Source of the DNA: Alsobacter soli
GTDB lineage: Bacteria > Pseudomonadota > Alphaproteobacteria > Rhizobiales > Beijerinckiaceae
Assembly: GCF_003004785.1 (NCBI RefSeq)
Contig: NZ_PVZS01000007.1
Span: 62,001 to 126,000 of the forward strand
DNA: 64,000 nt
Direction of reading: 5' to 3'
In this document: positions 37,067 to 44,568 of the stretch, in pieces
How the letters are laid out: each line of letters starts with the position of its first letter
Numbering within the stretch: the stretch's first letter is position 1
Program-made: the position numbers and the translations under genes
Notes under the pieces: generated by a model
Told to the model about the DNA's origin: nothing
The model's database searches: none
Seen by the model: the letters and a program-made list of their open reading frames with translations, nothing else

Positions 37067-37648
37067 ATGCCGCACGACGGGGAACGGGGACACCATCATC
37101 ACCACCATCACGATCACGGCGATGACCACGACCAGTGGCGGGAGCAGTTCGGCTCCGGGCTCCACCAGGGCCATGGCGACGGCGACCACAGCGGCCCGGG
37201 GCACGCGCGCCATGACGGCTTCCACGACCCTGGCGCCCCGCACGACTCCTTCGGCCAGGGGCCGGACGGCGCCGCCGCTCACCACGACGGCTCGTCAGGC
37301 CAGCCGGGCCCGGTCGAGCCGGCCCACGGCGACGGCGCCGGCCACCCGGGCGGGACTGATTTCGGCCTCGACGGGCATGGCCTGGACGCGTTGCTGTTCG
37401 GCCACCTCGCCGACCAGTTCGGGTCCCCTGGCGCTTCGGGCGCGCCCATCGTGATCATCCCGATCGAGCACCTGGACCTGACCCTGGTGAACCTGGTGCA
37501 GAACACCCTGGTCGAGAACACCTCGGTGATCTTCAACGCCGCCCCCGGCGGCGCCATCGACGTGGCGGGCAACGTGAACGCGCTCGGGTCCCAGACATCG
37601 CTCGTCGACCACGCGCCCACGGCGCCCGACCAACACCTCCTGGCCTGA
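37067..37648 (+). CDS. His-rich small protein, candidate secreted substrate
   Basis: 193 residues. Residues 1-105 are extremely rich in His, Gly and Asp, with a seven-His run at 9-15 and many HGD, DGH and HDG units, which suggests Zn, Ni or Cu binding. The C-terminal half is different: a hydrophobic stretch (APIVIIPIEHLDLTLVNLV) and then DVAGNVNALGSQ, which faintly recalls the GNG-x2-N-x2-LG block of the repeat proteins. It has no signal peptide and no Cys. It has a CRP-like box, its own terminator, and lies directly before the secretion ABC gene. No family was recognised. Confidence 0.78.
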   Translation: MPHDGERGHHHHHHHDHGDDHDQWREQFGSGLHQGHGDGDHSGPGHARHDGFHDPGAPHDSFGQGPDGAAAHHDGSSGQPGPVEPAHGDGAGHPGGTDFGLDGHGLDALLFGHLADQFGSPGASGAPIVIIPIEHLDLTLVNLVQNTLVENTSVIFNAAPGGAIDVAGNVNALGSQTSLVDHAPTAPDQHLLA

Positions 37649-37658
37649 GCCCAACGCA

Positions 37659-37690
37659 GAGGCCCCCTCCCGGGGGCCTCTTCCTGTCTG
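37659..37690 (+). terminator. Terminator after the His-rich gene
   Basis: Stem GAGGCCCCC/GGGGGCCTC with a TCCC loop, then TTCCTGTCT. It separates the His-rich gene from the type I secretion ABC gene, which has its own CRP-like box. Confidence 0.75.
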
Positions 37691-37713
37691 GCCCGGTAGC
37701 GACGCTCCTCCGT

Positions 37714-37729
37714 TGTGACCCGGGCCACA
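37714..37729 (+). promoter_or_regulatory. CRP-like box 4
   Basis: TGTGACCCGGGCCACA, 65 bp upstream of the secretion ABC gene start. Confidence 0.65.
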
Positions 37730-37794
37730 GCATCGCCGGGCAGGCCCGCGCAAGCTCTTCTCTGACCACGATGTCTCCCGCACGGGGAAGCGCC

Positions 37795-39672
37795 ATGAAC
37801 ACCCGAGATTTCACGACCGCCCAGGGACAGCTCAAGAGCGCCATCGCCGCGCTGCGAGGACCCTTTCTCGGCGCCAGCGCGATCAGTTGCATCGGCAACG
37901 TGCTGATGCTGACCGGGCCCGTGTTCATGATGCTGGTCTACAACAAGGTGCTGTCCAGCAAGAGCCTGCCCACGCTCGTGGTCCTGTGCATCCTGGCGAT
38001 GCTGCTCTACGGCTTCTACGGCCTTCTCGATATCCTGCGCGGCAAGCTGGTGGCCCGGATCGGGATCACCTTCGACCAGCGGCTTGCGCCCACGCTGTTC
38101 AACACCACGCTCCGCCTGCCCCTGCATTTCGGCCCGCATGCGCGCGAACACGATCCGCTGCAGGACCTCGCGACCATCCGCAACTACCTCATGGGCCCCG
38201 GTCCGGCCGCGCTGCTCGACCTGCCTTGGATCCCGATCTACTTCACCATCCTGTTCCTGGTGCACCCGGTGCTGGGATTTTCCGCGGGCGCCGGCGCGCT
38301 TTTCCTGGTGCTGCTCAGCATGGTGAACCAATGGGCCACCTCGGGCGCCTCCATCGCGGCCAGCCGGGCCCAGGCGTCCATGATGACCATCCTGTGGGAC
38401 GCCAAGCGCAACTCCGAAGCCGCCGCCGCCATGAGCATGGGCGACGACCTGTGCAAGCGCTGGGGCGCCGGCTACGTCTACGCCACCCACCAGGCGCGGC
38501 AGCTGGCCGACCACGCCAGCGTCTTCGGCGCCGTGGCGAAGACAGCGCGCCTCGTGCTGCAGTCGGGCATGCTGGCGATCGGCGCCTATCTGGTGATCGA
38601 GAACCTGATGTCGCCGGGCTCCATGATCGCCTGCTCAATCATCCTGTCGCGGGCGCTCGCGCCGATCGACCAGGTGATCGGGCATTGGCGGGGCAGCGCC
38701 ATGGCGTGGCAGTCGCTGAAGCGCCTGCGCGCGCTCACGGCACGGTTGCCGCAGGTCTCGCGCCAGCAGCACGGCATGCCCCGCCCGCGGCAGAGCCTCT
38801 CCGTGCGCGACGTCGTGATCGTCCCGCCCGGCGGATACGCCCCGACGGTGGCGGGCGTGTCCTTCGAGATCGAAGCTGGCGACGCGTTGGGGATCATCGG
38901 CCCGAGCGGCTGCGGCAAGTCGACCCTGGTGCGCGCCCTCGTGGGCGCCTGGCCTGCGGCCCGCGGCGAGGTCCGGTTCGACAACGCCCTCATCGGCCAG
39001 TACTCGCCCGACGCGCTGGCGGACGCCATCGGCCACCTGCCCCAGAACATCGAGCTGTTCGACGGCACCATCGGCGAGAACATCGCGCGCTTCCGCAAGG
39101 ACGCCACGACGGAGCAGATCATCACGGCCGCCAGACTGGCCGGCGTGCACGACATGATCCTGAGCTTCCCGCTCGGCTACGATACGCCCGTGGGCGAAGC
39201 CGGCGCGATCCTGTCGGGTGGGCAGCGGCAGCGCATCGGGCTGGCTCGCGCGGTCTTCGGCGACCCCTTCCTCGTGGTTCTGGACGAGCCCAACTCCAAC
39301 CTCGACCCCATCGGCGAGCAGTCGCTCAACGAGGCGATCCAGCGCATGCGACAGAAAGGCCAGATCGTGGTGATCGTGGCGCACCGGCCGAGCGCGATCT
39401 TCGCGGCGAACAAGATCCTGTCCCTGCGCAACGGCCGAGCCGAGATGTTCGGCCCCAAGAACCAGGTCCTCGCCGCCCTCTTCCCGCGCATGGGCCAGCC
39501 CCACAAACCGGCCCCTGCTCCCGCTCCTGAGCAGGACTCCGCGTCCCTCCGGCCTGATCAGATCGCCGGCGCGGAGCCCGCGGCCGGGCAGCAGACGACC
39601 GACGCCCGCGTGACGAGCCTCGACGAAACCCGCCTGTCCCGCACGAGGGCGACTGCAGCCCAGGGGCTGTGA
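37795..39672 (+). CDS. Type I secretion system permease/ATPase (PrtD/LapB class)
   Basis: 625 residues. About six membrane helices lie in residues 20-310, with no C39 or C39-like N-terminal domain, as in PrtD. The nucleotide-binding domain has Walker A GPSGCGKST (about 370), signature LSGGQRQRIGLARA (about 470), Walker B FLVVLDEP and the H-loop VAHRP. A Pro/Ala-rich tail of about 55 residues follows. The ATG at 37795 has GGGGAAG upstream; an ATG at 37771 lacks one. It forms the inner-membrane pump with the HlyD-type protein encoded next. No TolC gene is in the window. Substrates are inferred to be the nearby small proteins. Confidence 0.9.
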   Translation: MNTRDFTTAQGQLKSAIAALRGPFLGASAISCIGNVLMLTGPVFMMLVYNKVLSSKSLPTLVVLCILAMLLYGFYGLLDILRGKLVARIGITFDQRLAPTLFNTTLRLPLHFGPHAREHDPLQDLATIRNYLMGPGPAALLDLPWIPIYFTILFLVHPVLGFSAGAGALFLVLLSMVNQWATSGASIAASRAQASMMTILWDAKRNSEAAAAMSMGDDLCKRWGAGYVYATHQARQLADHASVFGAVAKTARLVLQSGMLAIGAYLVIENLMSPGSMIACSIILSRALAPIDQVIGHWRGSAMAWQSLKRLRALTARLPQVSRQQHGMPRPRQSLSVRDVVIVPPGGYAPTVAGVSFEIEAGDALGIIGPSGCGKSTLVRALVGAWPAARGEVRFDNALIGQYSPDALADAIGHLPQNIELFDGTIGENIARFRKDATTEQIITAARLAGVHDMILSFPLGYDTPVGEAGAILSGGQRQRIGLARAVFGDPFLVVLDEPNSNLDPIGEQSLNEAIQRMRQKGQIVVIVAHRPSAIFAANKILSLRNGRAEMFGPKNQVLAALFPRMGQPHKPAPAPAPEQDSASLRPDQIAGAEPAAGQQTTDARVTSLDETRLSRTRATAAQGL

Positions 39673-39683
39673 CGGCCCTCACT
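39668..39683 (+). promoter_or_regulatory. CRP-like box 5
   Basis: TGTGACGGCCCTCACT followed by GCGCC, overlapping the stop codon of the ABC gene and 74 bp upstream of the membrane fusion protein start. A box here suggests the second gene has its own regulated promoter. Confidence 0.6.
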
Positions 39684-39757
39684 GCGCCGGCCCGGCGCGG
39701 CTCCGACAGTGGCCAGCGACGGCCGGGCTTGGCCCGGCCTCCGTGCTGGAGGACGCC

Positions 39758-41083
39758 ATGGCAGACTTTGAATTCGCAGCCGACCTGGTCGAGAACACGT
39801 CGGCCATGCGCCGGCTGATGCGCTCGTTCTTTCTCAGCTCCACGTTGATCCTCGCGGGCGTGGGAGGCTGGGCCGCCTGGGCGAAGGTGGACAGCGCCGT
39901 GCTGGCCCAGGGCTCCTTCGTGGTCCAGTCCAGCGCCCAGGCGGTGCAGCACCTTGAGGGCGGCGTGATCGGCGCGATCCTCGTGAAGGACGGCCAGCGC
40001 GTCGAGGAGGGTCAGGTCCTGGTCAAGCTGGACGCCGCGAAGGTGATCGCCGACCTGGCGATCCGGGACCGCAAGCTGATCGAACTCACGGCCCAGAAGG
40101 CCAGGCTGGAGGCCGAGCAGGCCGACAGGGCCGTAATGGCGACGCCCCCTCCGCCTTTGCCGACCCGTGAAGCGCGGAGCGCCTACGCCGAAGCGATCGC
40201 CGCCCAGCAGCGGCTGCTGACCGAGCGGCTTTCGACGCGCGCGAGCCAGCTGTCCCAGCAGCAGGAGCGCAAGCGGCAGGTCGAGGCGCAGATCGCAGGG
40301 CTGAACGACCGCATCACCGCCATCAAGGAGGAGATGAAGCAGGCGACAGGCGAACTGACGGACCTGCGCATGCTGGACGCGAAAGGCCTGGTGCGCCGCC
40401 CCGTGCTGCGCCAGAGCGAGCGGGAGGTCAGCCGCCTTCGCGGCGAGCTGGGCGACACGGAATCCCGCGTCGCGGGAGCGCGTTCGCAGCTCAGCGAGGC
40501 CGAGTTCAAGATCGCCGAAATCGTCAGGACGGCCCGCTCGGAGGCGTTGACCCAGCTTCAGTCCATTTCCGCACAGTTGGCGGAAGTCCAGGAGGATCGC
40601 CTCGCGTCGCTCGACCGCATGCAGCGCCTCGAAATTCGCGCGCCACGGACGGGGCTCGTCCACGAACTGGCCGTCCACACCGTCGGGGGCATCGTGGCGC
40701 CGGGCCAGAAGCTCATGTCGATCATTCCTACGACGGATCCGCTGCTGGTCAACGCCCGGATCCCGCCGGATGAAATCGACCAGGTTCGGGTGGGGCAGGA
40801 CGCGGTTGTCCGGATCAGCGCCTTCAAGCTTCCGGTGACGCCCGAACTGAATGGTCACGTCACGGGCGTGTCCGCCGACCAGGTCGTGGACGACCACACG
40901 GGCCAGCCGTACTTCTCCGTGAAGATCGCCATCGCGCCGGGCGAGCGGAGCAAGCTGCAGGGCAAGGACCTGGTTCCAGGGCTCCCGGCTGAGGTCATGA
41001 TCCTGGGCGAGCCCCGGCGCGTGATCACCTATCTGGTGCAACCCATCACCGACAAGCTCAACCTCGCCCTCCGCGAGAAATAG
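39758..41083 (+). CDS. Type I secretion membrane fusion protein (HlyD family)
   Basis: 441 residues. One membrane helix at about 22-42 is followed by a lipoyl-like half (VQHLEGGVIGAILVKDGQRV), a long coiled coil (about 95-260) and a beta-barrel C-terminus ending TYLVQPITDKLNLALREK, which matches the HlyD/PrtE signature region. GGAGGACGCC precedes the ATG; an in-frame GTG 15 bases upstream is less likely. The protein bridges the ABC pump to an outer-membrane TolC-type channel not encoded here. Confidence 0.9.
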   Translation: MADFEFAADLVENTSAMRRLMRSFFLSSTLILAGVGGWAAWAKVDSAVLAQGSFVVQSSAQAVQHLEGGVIGAILVKDGQRVEEGQVLVKLDAAKVIADLAIRDRKLIELTAQKARLEAEQADRAVMATPPPPLPTREARSAYAEAIAAQQRLLTERLSTRASQLSQQQERKRQVEAQIAGLNDRITAIKEEMKQATGELTDLRMLDAKGLVRRPVLRQSEREVSRLRGELGDTESRVAGARSQLSEAEFKIAEIVRTARSEALTQLQSISAQLAEVQEDRLASLDRMQRLEIRAPRTGLVHELAVHTVGGIVAPGQKLMSIIPTTDPLLVNARIPPDEIDQVRVGQDAVVRISAFKLPVTPELNGHVTGVSADQVVDDHTGQPYFSVKIAIAPGERSKLQGKDLVPGLPAEVMILGEPRRVITYLVQPITDKLNLALREK

Positions 41084-41103
41084 GAACGTCCTTCGGCGAC
41101 CTC

Positions 41104-41128
41104 GGGCGCGGCTTTGCGAGCCGCGCCC
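41104..41128 (+). terminator. Strong hairpin after the membrane fusion protein gene
   Basis: A 10-bp perfect stem GGGCGCGGCT/AGCCGCGCCC with a 5-base loop, 20 bases after the stop. The following T content is weak (GTTGGCGTTTG). Confidence 0.6.
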
Positions 41129-41168
41129 GTTGGCGTTTGAGAGAGCCGGAAGGGCGAACCCGGCGGCC

Positions 41169-41184
41169 TGTGACAGGCGCCACT
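41169..41184 (+). promoter_or_regulatory. CRP-like box 6
   Basis: TGTGACAGGCGCCACT followed by GCG, 54 bp upstream of the 57-residue gene. Confidence 0.6.
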
Positions 41185-41238
41185 GCGGGCTTGGCGGGAA
41201 AGCGAGACGCTCAGGTCATCCACAAGGGAGACCTGACC

Positions 41239-41412
41239 ATGACCCGCTCATCTTCTTTCTCCACCGAAGGCGCCCACCTCGTGATCGTCGGCTCTCGCAC
41301 AAGCGCCGCCGCGCTTCCGCAGCCCGCTCCAATGTCCCTCGCCGAATGCATGATCGCATGGTCGACCGGCCTGGGTTGCATCGTCGCCATGTGGATCGGC
41401 CACGTCTTCTGA
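41239..41412 (+). CDS. 57-residue protein with C-terminal membrane segment
   Basis: 57 residues. The polar N-terminus (MTRSSSFSTEGAHLVIVG) is followed by a single hydrophobic segment at 37-57 (MIAWSTGLGCIVAMWIGHVF) at the very C-terminus. AAGGGAGACC precedes the ATG. A CRP-like box upstream and a clear terminator downstream make it a separate transcription unit, supporting a real gene. Function unknown; it could be an inner-membrane accessory of the secretion system. Confidence 0.65.
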   Translation: MTRSSSFSTEGAHLVIVGSRTSAAALPQPAPMSLAECMIAWSTGLGCIVAMWIGHVF

Positions 41413-41439
41413 ATAGAAGCAGGCTCTCTTGTCGATAAG

Positions 41440-41468
41440 GCCCTCCATTTCGGAGGGCTTTTCCTTTT
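41440..41468 (+). terminator. Rho-independent terminator after the 57-residue gene
   Basis: Stem GCCCTCC/GGAGGGC with loop ATTTC, followed by TTTTCCTTTTT. Confidence 0.85.
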
Positions 41469-41500
41469 TCCTCGCATCTTCTTCATTTGTTTTTTGGCCC

Positions 41501-41516
41501 TGTGACGCGCGCCACA
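41501..41516 (+). promoter_or_regulatory. CRP-like box 7
   Basis: TGTGACGCGCGCCACA followed by GCGC, 104 bp upstream of repeat protein B. The bases around it (TTTTTTGGCCC before, GCGCGG after) repeat those of box 1. Confidence 0.65.
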
Positions 41517-41620
41517 GCGCGGAAATGCGCCCTGCGCCATCCTAACATCATCGGGGACGGAACAGAGAACCTCCCGATCTCGACAGAAGTCCTTCACATC
41601 AAGACCAGAGGAGACAAGAC

Positions 41621-42055
41621 ATGGGCGACATCAACCAGGGCTCGAACCAGGCGGTCACGGAAGTCGGCAACGGCGTGGGCAACGTGGTGCTCGGCGGCGC
41701 TTCGGCCACGGCGACCCAGAGCGTCGGCAGCGAGCATTTCGGCTTCGGATCCCATGGCGGCGACTTCAACTTCGGGCAGAACCAGGCCATCAATGAGTCA
41801 GGCAATGGCGCCTTCAACCACATCCTCGGGCCGGTATCCGCCACCGCCGACCAGCACGTGGGCAGCGACCATTTCGGATATGAGCCCTATTCCGGTCTGC
41901 CGGGGAGCGGCGACATCAACCAGGGCTCGAACCAGGCGCTCAACATCTCCGGGAACGGCGCCTTCAACGTGCTCGGCCCGACGTCCGCCGACGCCCACCA
42001 GGACATCGGGAGCGTGCATTCCGGTCCTTGGTTCGAAGTGATCCACCCGCTCTAA
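41621..42055 (+). CDS. Three-repeat small protein B, candidate type I secretion substrate
   Basis: 144 residues, a close paralogue of the protein at 29466. Three repeats open GDINQGSNQA, GDFNFGQNQA and GDINQGSNQA and share the GNG-x2-N, LG and SA-x-A-x-Q blocks and the GS-x-H ends. The first repeat is the most divergent in its middle (GNGVGNVVLGGAS against GNGAFN in the others). It has no Cys, signal peptide or RTX motif. Ribosome site AGAGGAGA, CRP-like box and terminator stem all match those of copy A, indicating duplication of the whole transcription unit. Its location 0.5 kb after the secretion genes makes it the leading substrate candidate. Confidence 0.8.
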   Translation: MGDINQGSNQAVTEVGNGVGNVVLGGASATATQSVGSEHFGFGSHGGDFNFGQNQAINESGNGAFNHILGPVSATADQHVGSDHFGYEPYSGLPGSGDINQGSNQALNISGNGAFNVLGPTSADAHQDIGSVHSGPWFEVIHPL

Positions 42056-42075
42056 GCCCGTTCATTCCCTGCAGC

Positions 42076-42103
42076 GCCCTCCCTGCCCCCCGGCAGGGAG
42101 GGC
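42076..42103 (+). terminator. Terminator after repeat protein B
   Basis: A 12-bp perfect stem GCCCTCCCTGCC/GGCAGGGAGGGC with a CCCC loop, then GTTCTGCTTTG. It has the same stem core as the terminator at 29955. Confidence 0.8.
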
Positions 42104-42196
42104 GTTCTGCTTTGGGCCGTCTTGAAACGAGGGCGACCGGGCTGCGGCGCACGATTCTGCGATACGGCCCACCTTACGCCGTCGTCGATGCGCCCC

Positions 42197-42212
42197 TGTG
42201 ACCAAGACCACT
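42197..42212 (+). promoter_or_regulatory. CRP-like box 8
   Basis: TGTGACCAAGACCACT, 85 bp upstream of the BTLCP gene. A TAGACT hexamer about 31 bp from the box centre could be a -10 element, giving a box centre near -40, as in activator-type (class II) CRP promoters. Confidence 0.6.
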
Positions 42213-42297
42213 GAGGCCGGCCGCGCCGTCGCTAGACTGAGACTCAAGGTGCGCCGCGCCGCGGCCCCGACCTTTCCGACATCCAGGGGAAACACCC

Positions 42298-42993
42298 ATG
42301 CGCAACTCGTCGCGGTGGGCGGGCGCGATGTTGGCGCTTGCCATGCTTCAGTGCGGTTCGCCTGCGGGGGCGCAGGAACAGGGCGCGCCAACCACATCGA
42401 GCTTCCTCGCCGTCGGCGCCAAGACGCAGCCGATCAACGGCTGGACGGTCTTTTGCCAGCGCTATTTCCCCGAATGCGAGACCAAGCCTCTCGAGCCCCG
42501 CACCATGACGCTCGACGCGGATGCCTGGTCATTGCTCCAGAGCGTGAACGCCGAGATCAATGATACGGTGGAAAGCGTCACGGACGCTGATCACTGGGGC
42601 ATTGCCGAGCAGTGGGATTATCCGCTGGATGGACGTGGCGACTGCGAGGATTACGTTCTGGCCAAGCGCAAGCGCCTGATGGAGCTCGGCGCGCCTCGCC
42701 AGGCCCTGTTGATCACCGTCGTGCTCGACACCAGCGGCGCCGGGCACGCCATCCTGATCGTCCGGATGGACAGGGGCGACTTCGTCCTGGACAACCTGAC
42801 CTCGACCATCAAGCCCTGGAGCCAGACGGGCTATCGCTACCTGAAGATGCAGTCCCAGGAAGACCCGAACACTTGGCTCGGGATCACCTCGGACGAGACG
42901 ACCCCGGTCGCTGCGTCCGCCCGGCCTCCCCGGGCGGCCTCCCTGGCGCGCCTGCATCCTGGGCCACGCAACGCCATGGCGAAGGCGCGCTAG
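42298..42993 (+). CDS. Transglutaminase-like cysteine peptidase (BTLCP/LapG-like)
   Basis: 231 residues. A signal peptide ends near PAGA (about residue 25), so the protein is periplasmic. The triad is Cys116 (GDCEDY), His150 (GAGHAI) and Asp165 (FVLDN), identical in numbering to the paralogue at 1-510. LapG-type enzymes are periplasmic proteases that release type I secreted adhesins when c-di-GMP falls. Here the gene lies 240 bases after repeat protein B and has its own CRP-like box, so it is tied to the secretion island. A LapD-like partner is not in the window. A Pro/Ala/Arg-rich tail (about 195-231) is unusual. Confidence 0.87.
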   Translation: MRNSSRWAGAMLALAMLQCGSPAGAQEQGAPTTSSFLAVGAKTQPINGWTVFCQRYFPECETKPLEPRTMTLDADAWSLLQSVNAEINDTVESVTDADHWGIAEQWDYPLDGRGDCEDYVLAKRKRLMELGAPRQALLITVVLDTSGAGHAILIVRMDRGDFVLDNLTSTIKPWSQTGYRYLKMQSQEDPNTWLGITSDETTPVAASARPPRAASLARLHPGPRNAMAKAR

Positions 42994-43155
42994 ATTCTGC
43001 CGTCGCGCGATCTCAAAAGGCTGGAGTCGCTTCCAGGCTCCACCTCCTCAGAGACCGTCCGCCTGGTAAGATTGGCGGGAACTTCGCCAGACCACGGCTC
43101 GTTTTTCTGAGGGCTCGGGCGGCTCCCAAAAAGACAAGCTGACGTGGAGGCTTCC

Positions 43156-43584
43156 ATGGCTAGCAGTCACCATCTCCTGGCCCTCGCAGTGGGCGGACTC
43201 ACAATCGTTGCAAGTCCAGCGCTCGCCGGCCCTTGCACCGATCGAATCGCGCAATTCGAAAAGACCTTGGCGAGCACCGACGCAGGTTCTGGCCCGACGG
43301 GATCCATCAGCAAAGGCGCCTCCGGCGCTTCGCAACAGCAGGGCGCGTCCGGCGCCCATCCGCCGACCGCGCGCATGAACCAGGCCACAGGCGACAAGGC
43401 CGCCTCGCCTGCTGACGTTCGTGCCCAAACGCAGGGCGAGAACACCGCCTCGAAGGGGGGAAGCCCGCCCATCGATCCGGCCATGCAGGCGCTTGCTCGC
43501 GCACGCACCGCTGATGCCCAGGGGAACGCCGCGGAATGCAACGCCGCGTTGGACCAGGCGATGAAGGCCACACAAGCCAAGTGA
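43156..43584 (+). CDS. Small exported protein of unknown function
   Basis: 142 residues. The signal peptide MASSHHLLALAVGGLTIVASPALAG is followed by a CTDRIAQFEKTL helix, a low-complexity Gly/Ser/Ala/Gln middle, and a C-terminal helix pair (ALARARTADAQGNAAECNAALDQAMKA) with a second Cys. The two Cys may pair in the periplasm. The ATG is preceded by GTGGAGG. No CRP-like box is visible, so membership of the island is uncertain. No family recognised. Confidence 0.65.
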   Translation: MASSHHLLALAVGGLTIVASPALAGPCTDRIAQFEKTLASTDAGSGPTGSISKGASGASQQQGASGAHPPTARMNQATGDKAASPADVRAQTQGENTASKGGSPPIDPAMQALARARTADAQGNAAECNAALDQAMKATQAK

Positions 43585-43702
43585 TCGGGTCCGCGGGGCA
43601 GCCAAACCTCGCCCCCCGGCGGCGACCGCACCGCCTCCCAGACCCCGGCATTGCGGCGCGCTGCTTCTCGTCGGTCGCCCGAGCCGAGGGCGCCCGCATC
43701 GG

Positions 43703-44155
43703 CTATCGGACGGCGCTGCCCATGTGGGCGTTCAGCGTGGTCAACTGATCGCGTATCTCGGCCAGCAGCTTCACGTCCGCCGGAATCTCGGGCGCCTTTG
43801 GCACATCGGCCTTGGCGTCCTGGGCGCGAAGGAGCTGGTTCATGGCCCGGATCACCAGGAACAGCACGAAGGCGACAATCAGGAAATTCAGCAAGACCGT
43901 GAGGAACTGCCCGTAGCCCAGCACGGCCCCCTGCTTCTTCGCGTCCACATAGCTCAGCCCGGACTGCACCTTGGAAGACAACGGGATGTAGTAGTTGGAG
44001 AAGTCGAGGCCGCCGGTGATCGCCCCGATGATGGGCATGATCACGTCGGCGACCAGCGAGGCGACGATCGCACCGAAAGCCGCTCCGATGACGACGCCGA
44101 CCGCGAGGTCCACGACGTTTCCTCGAAGGGCGAACTTTTTGAACTCCTCAATCAT
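43703..44155 (-). CDS. mscL: Large-conductance mechanosensitive channel
   Basis: 150 residues with the MscL N-terminus [28 protein letters not shown], the first pore helix, a periplasmic loop with [10 protein letters not shown], the second helix ([22 protein letters not shown]) and the C-terminal helix with [10 protein letters not shown]. It releases osmolytes under hypo-osmotic shock. The ATG at 44153-44155 has a GGAG site; the longer in-frame upstream ATG adds residues foreign to the family. Confidence 0.95.
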   Translation of the reverse strand: MIEEFKKFALRGNVVDLAVGVVIGAAFGAIVASLVADVIMPIIGAITGGLDFSNYYIPLSSKVQSGLSYVDAKKQGAVLGYGQFLTVLLNFLIVAFVLFLVIRAMNQLLRAQDAKADVPKAPEIPADVKLLAEIRDQLTTLNAHMGSAVR

Positions 44156-44248
44156 GGCGCGCCTCCAGCTTGGTTTCCCCTGGGCGATGCTCGGATCGGG
44201 CGCACCCTCCGTCAAGCGGGGCGTCGGTCAGCCCCACCCTTTCCAAAG

Positions 44249-44554
44249 ATGCCGACCTTAGGGCCGCCGGTTCGCCATTGGAACTTCACCTCATTCTTCC
44301 ACGTCATCGGTGAGATCTTCGACCGCGCTTACCAGGGCGCGAGCCTTGGCGGGCCACCGGCCACCGGCTTGCAGACTGTCGCCGTCCCCCCGGGCGGCGC
44401 CACGATTGTTGAGATGAAACTCGACCGCCCCGGTCACTACGCCCTGGTTGACCATGCGCTGTCGCGGGTCGAGCGTGGGCTCGCGGGAATGCTGATCGTG
44501 GACGGTCCGGCGAACGACGACGTCATGCATGCCGGCCAGGCGACCACCAAATAG
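44249..44554 (+). pseudogene. C-terminal remnant of a copper nitrite reductase (NirK/multicopper oxidase family)
   Basis: 101 residues that match only the last quarter of NirK-type enzymes (normally about 350 residues). Recognisable parts are the SFFHVIGEIFDRAY type 2 Cu His region, VPPGGATIVEMKLDRPGHYALVDHALSR and MLIVDGP. No upstream nirK sequence is found in any frame before the mscL gene, so the 5' three quarters are gone. The type 1 copper site of domain 1 is missing and catalysis is impossible. An ATG at 44249 leaves it translatable, but I regard it as a decayed gene. Confidence 0.75.
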
Positions 44555-44568
44555 AAGGAGTTCCCCCT

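Noticed and set aside
29466-42055. RTX toxins or calcium-binding adhesins as secretion substrates
   Set aside because: No GGxGxD nonapeptides are present in the small proteins; their repeats are of a different type.
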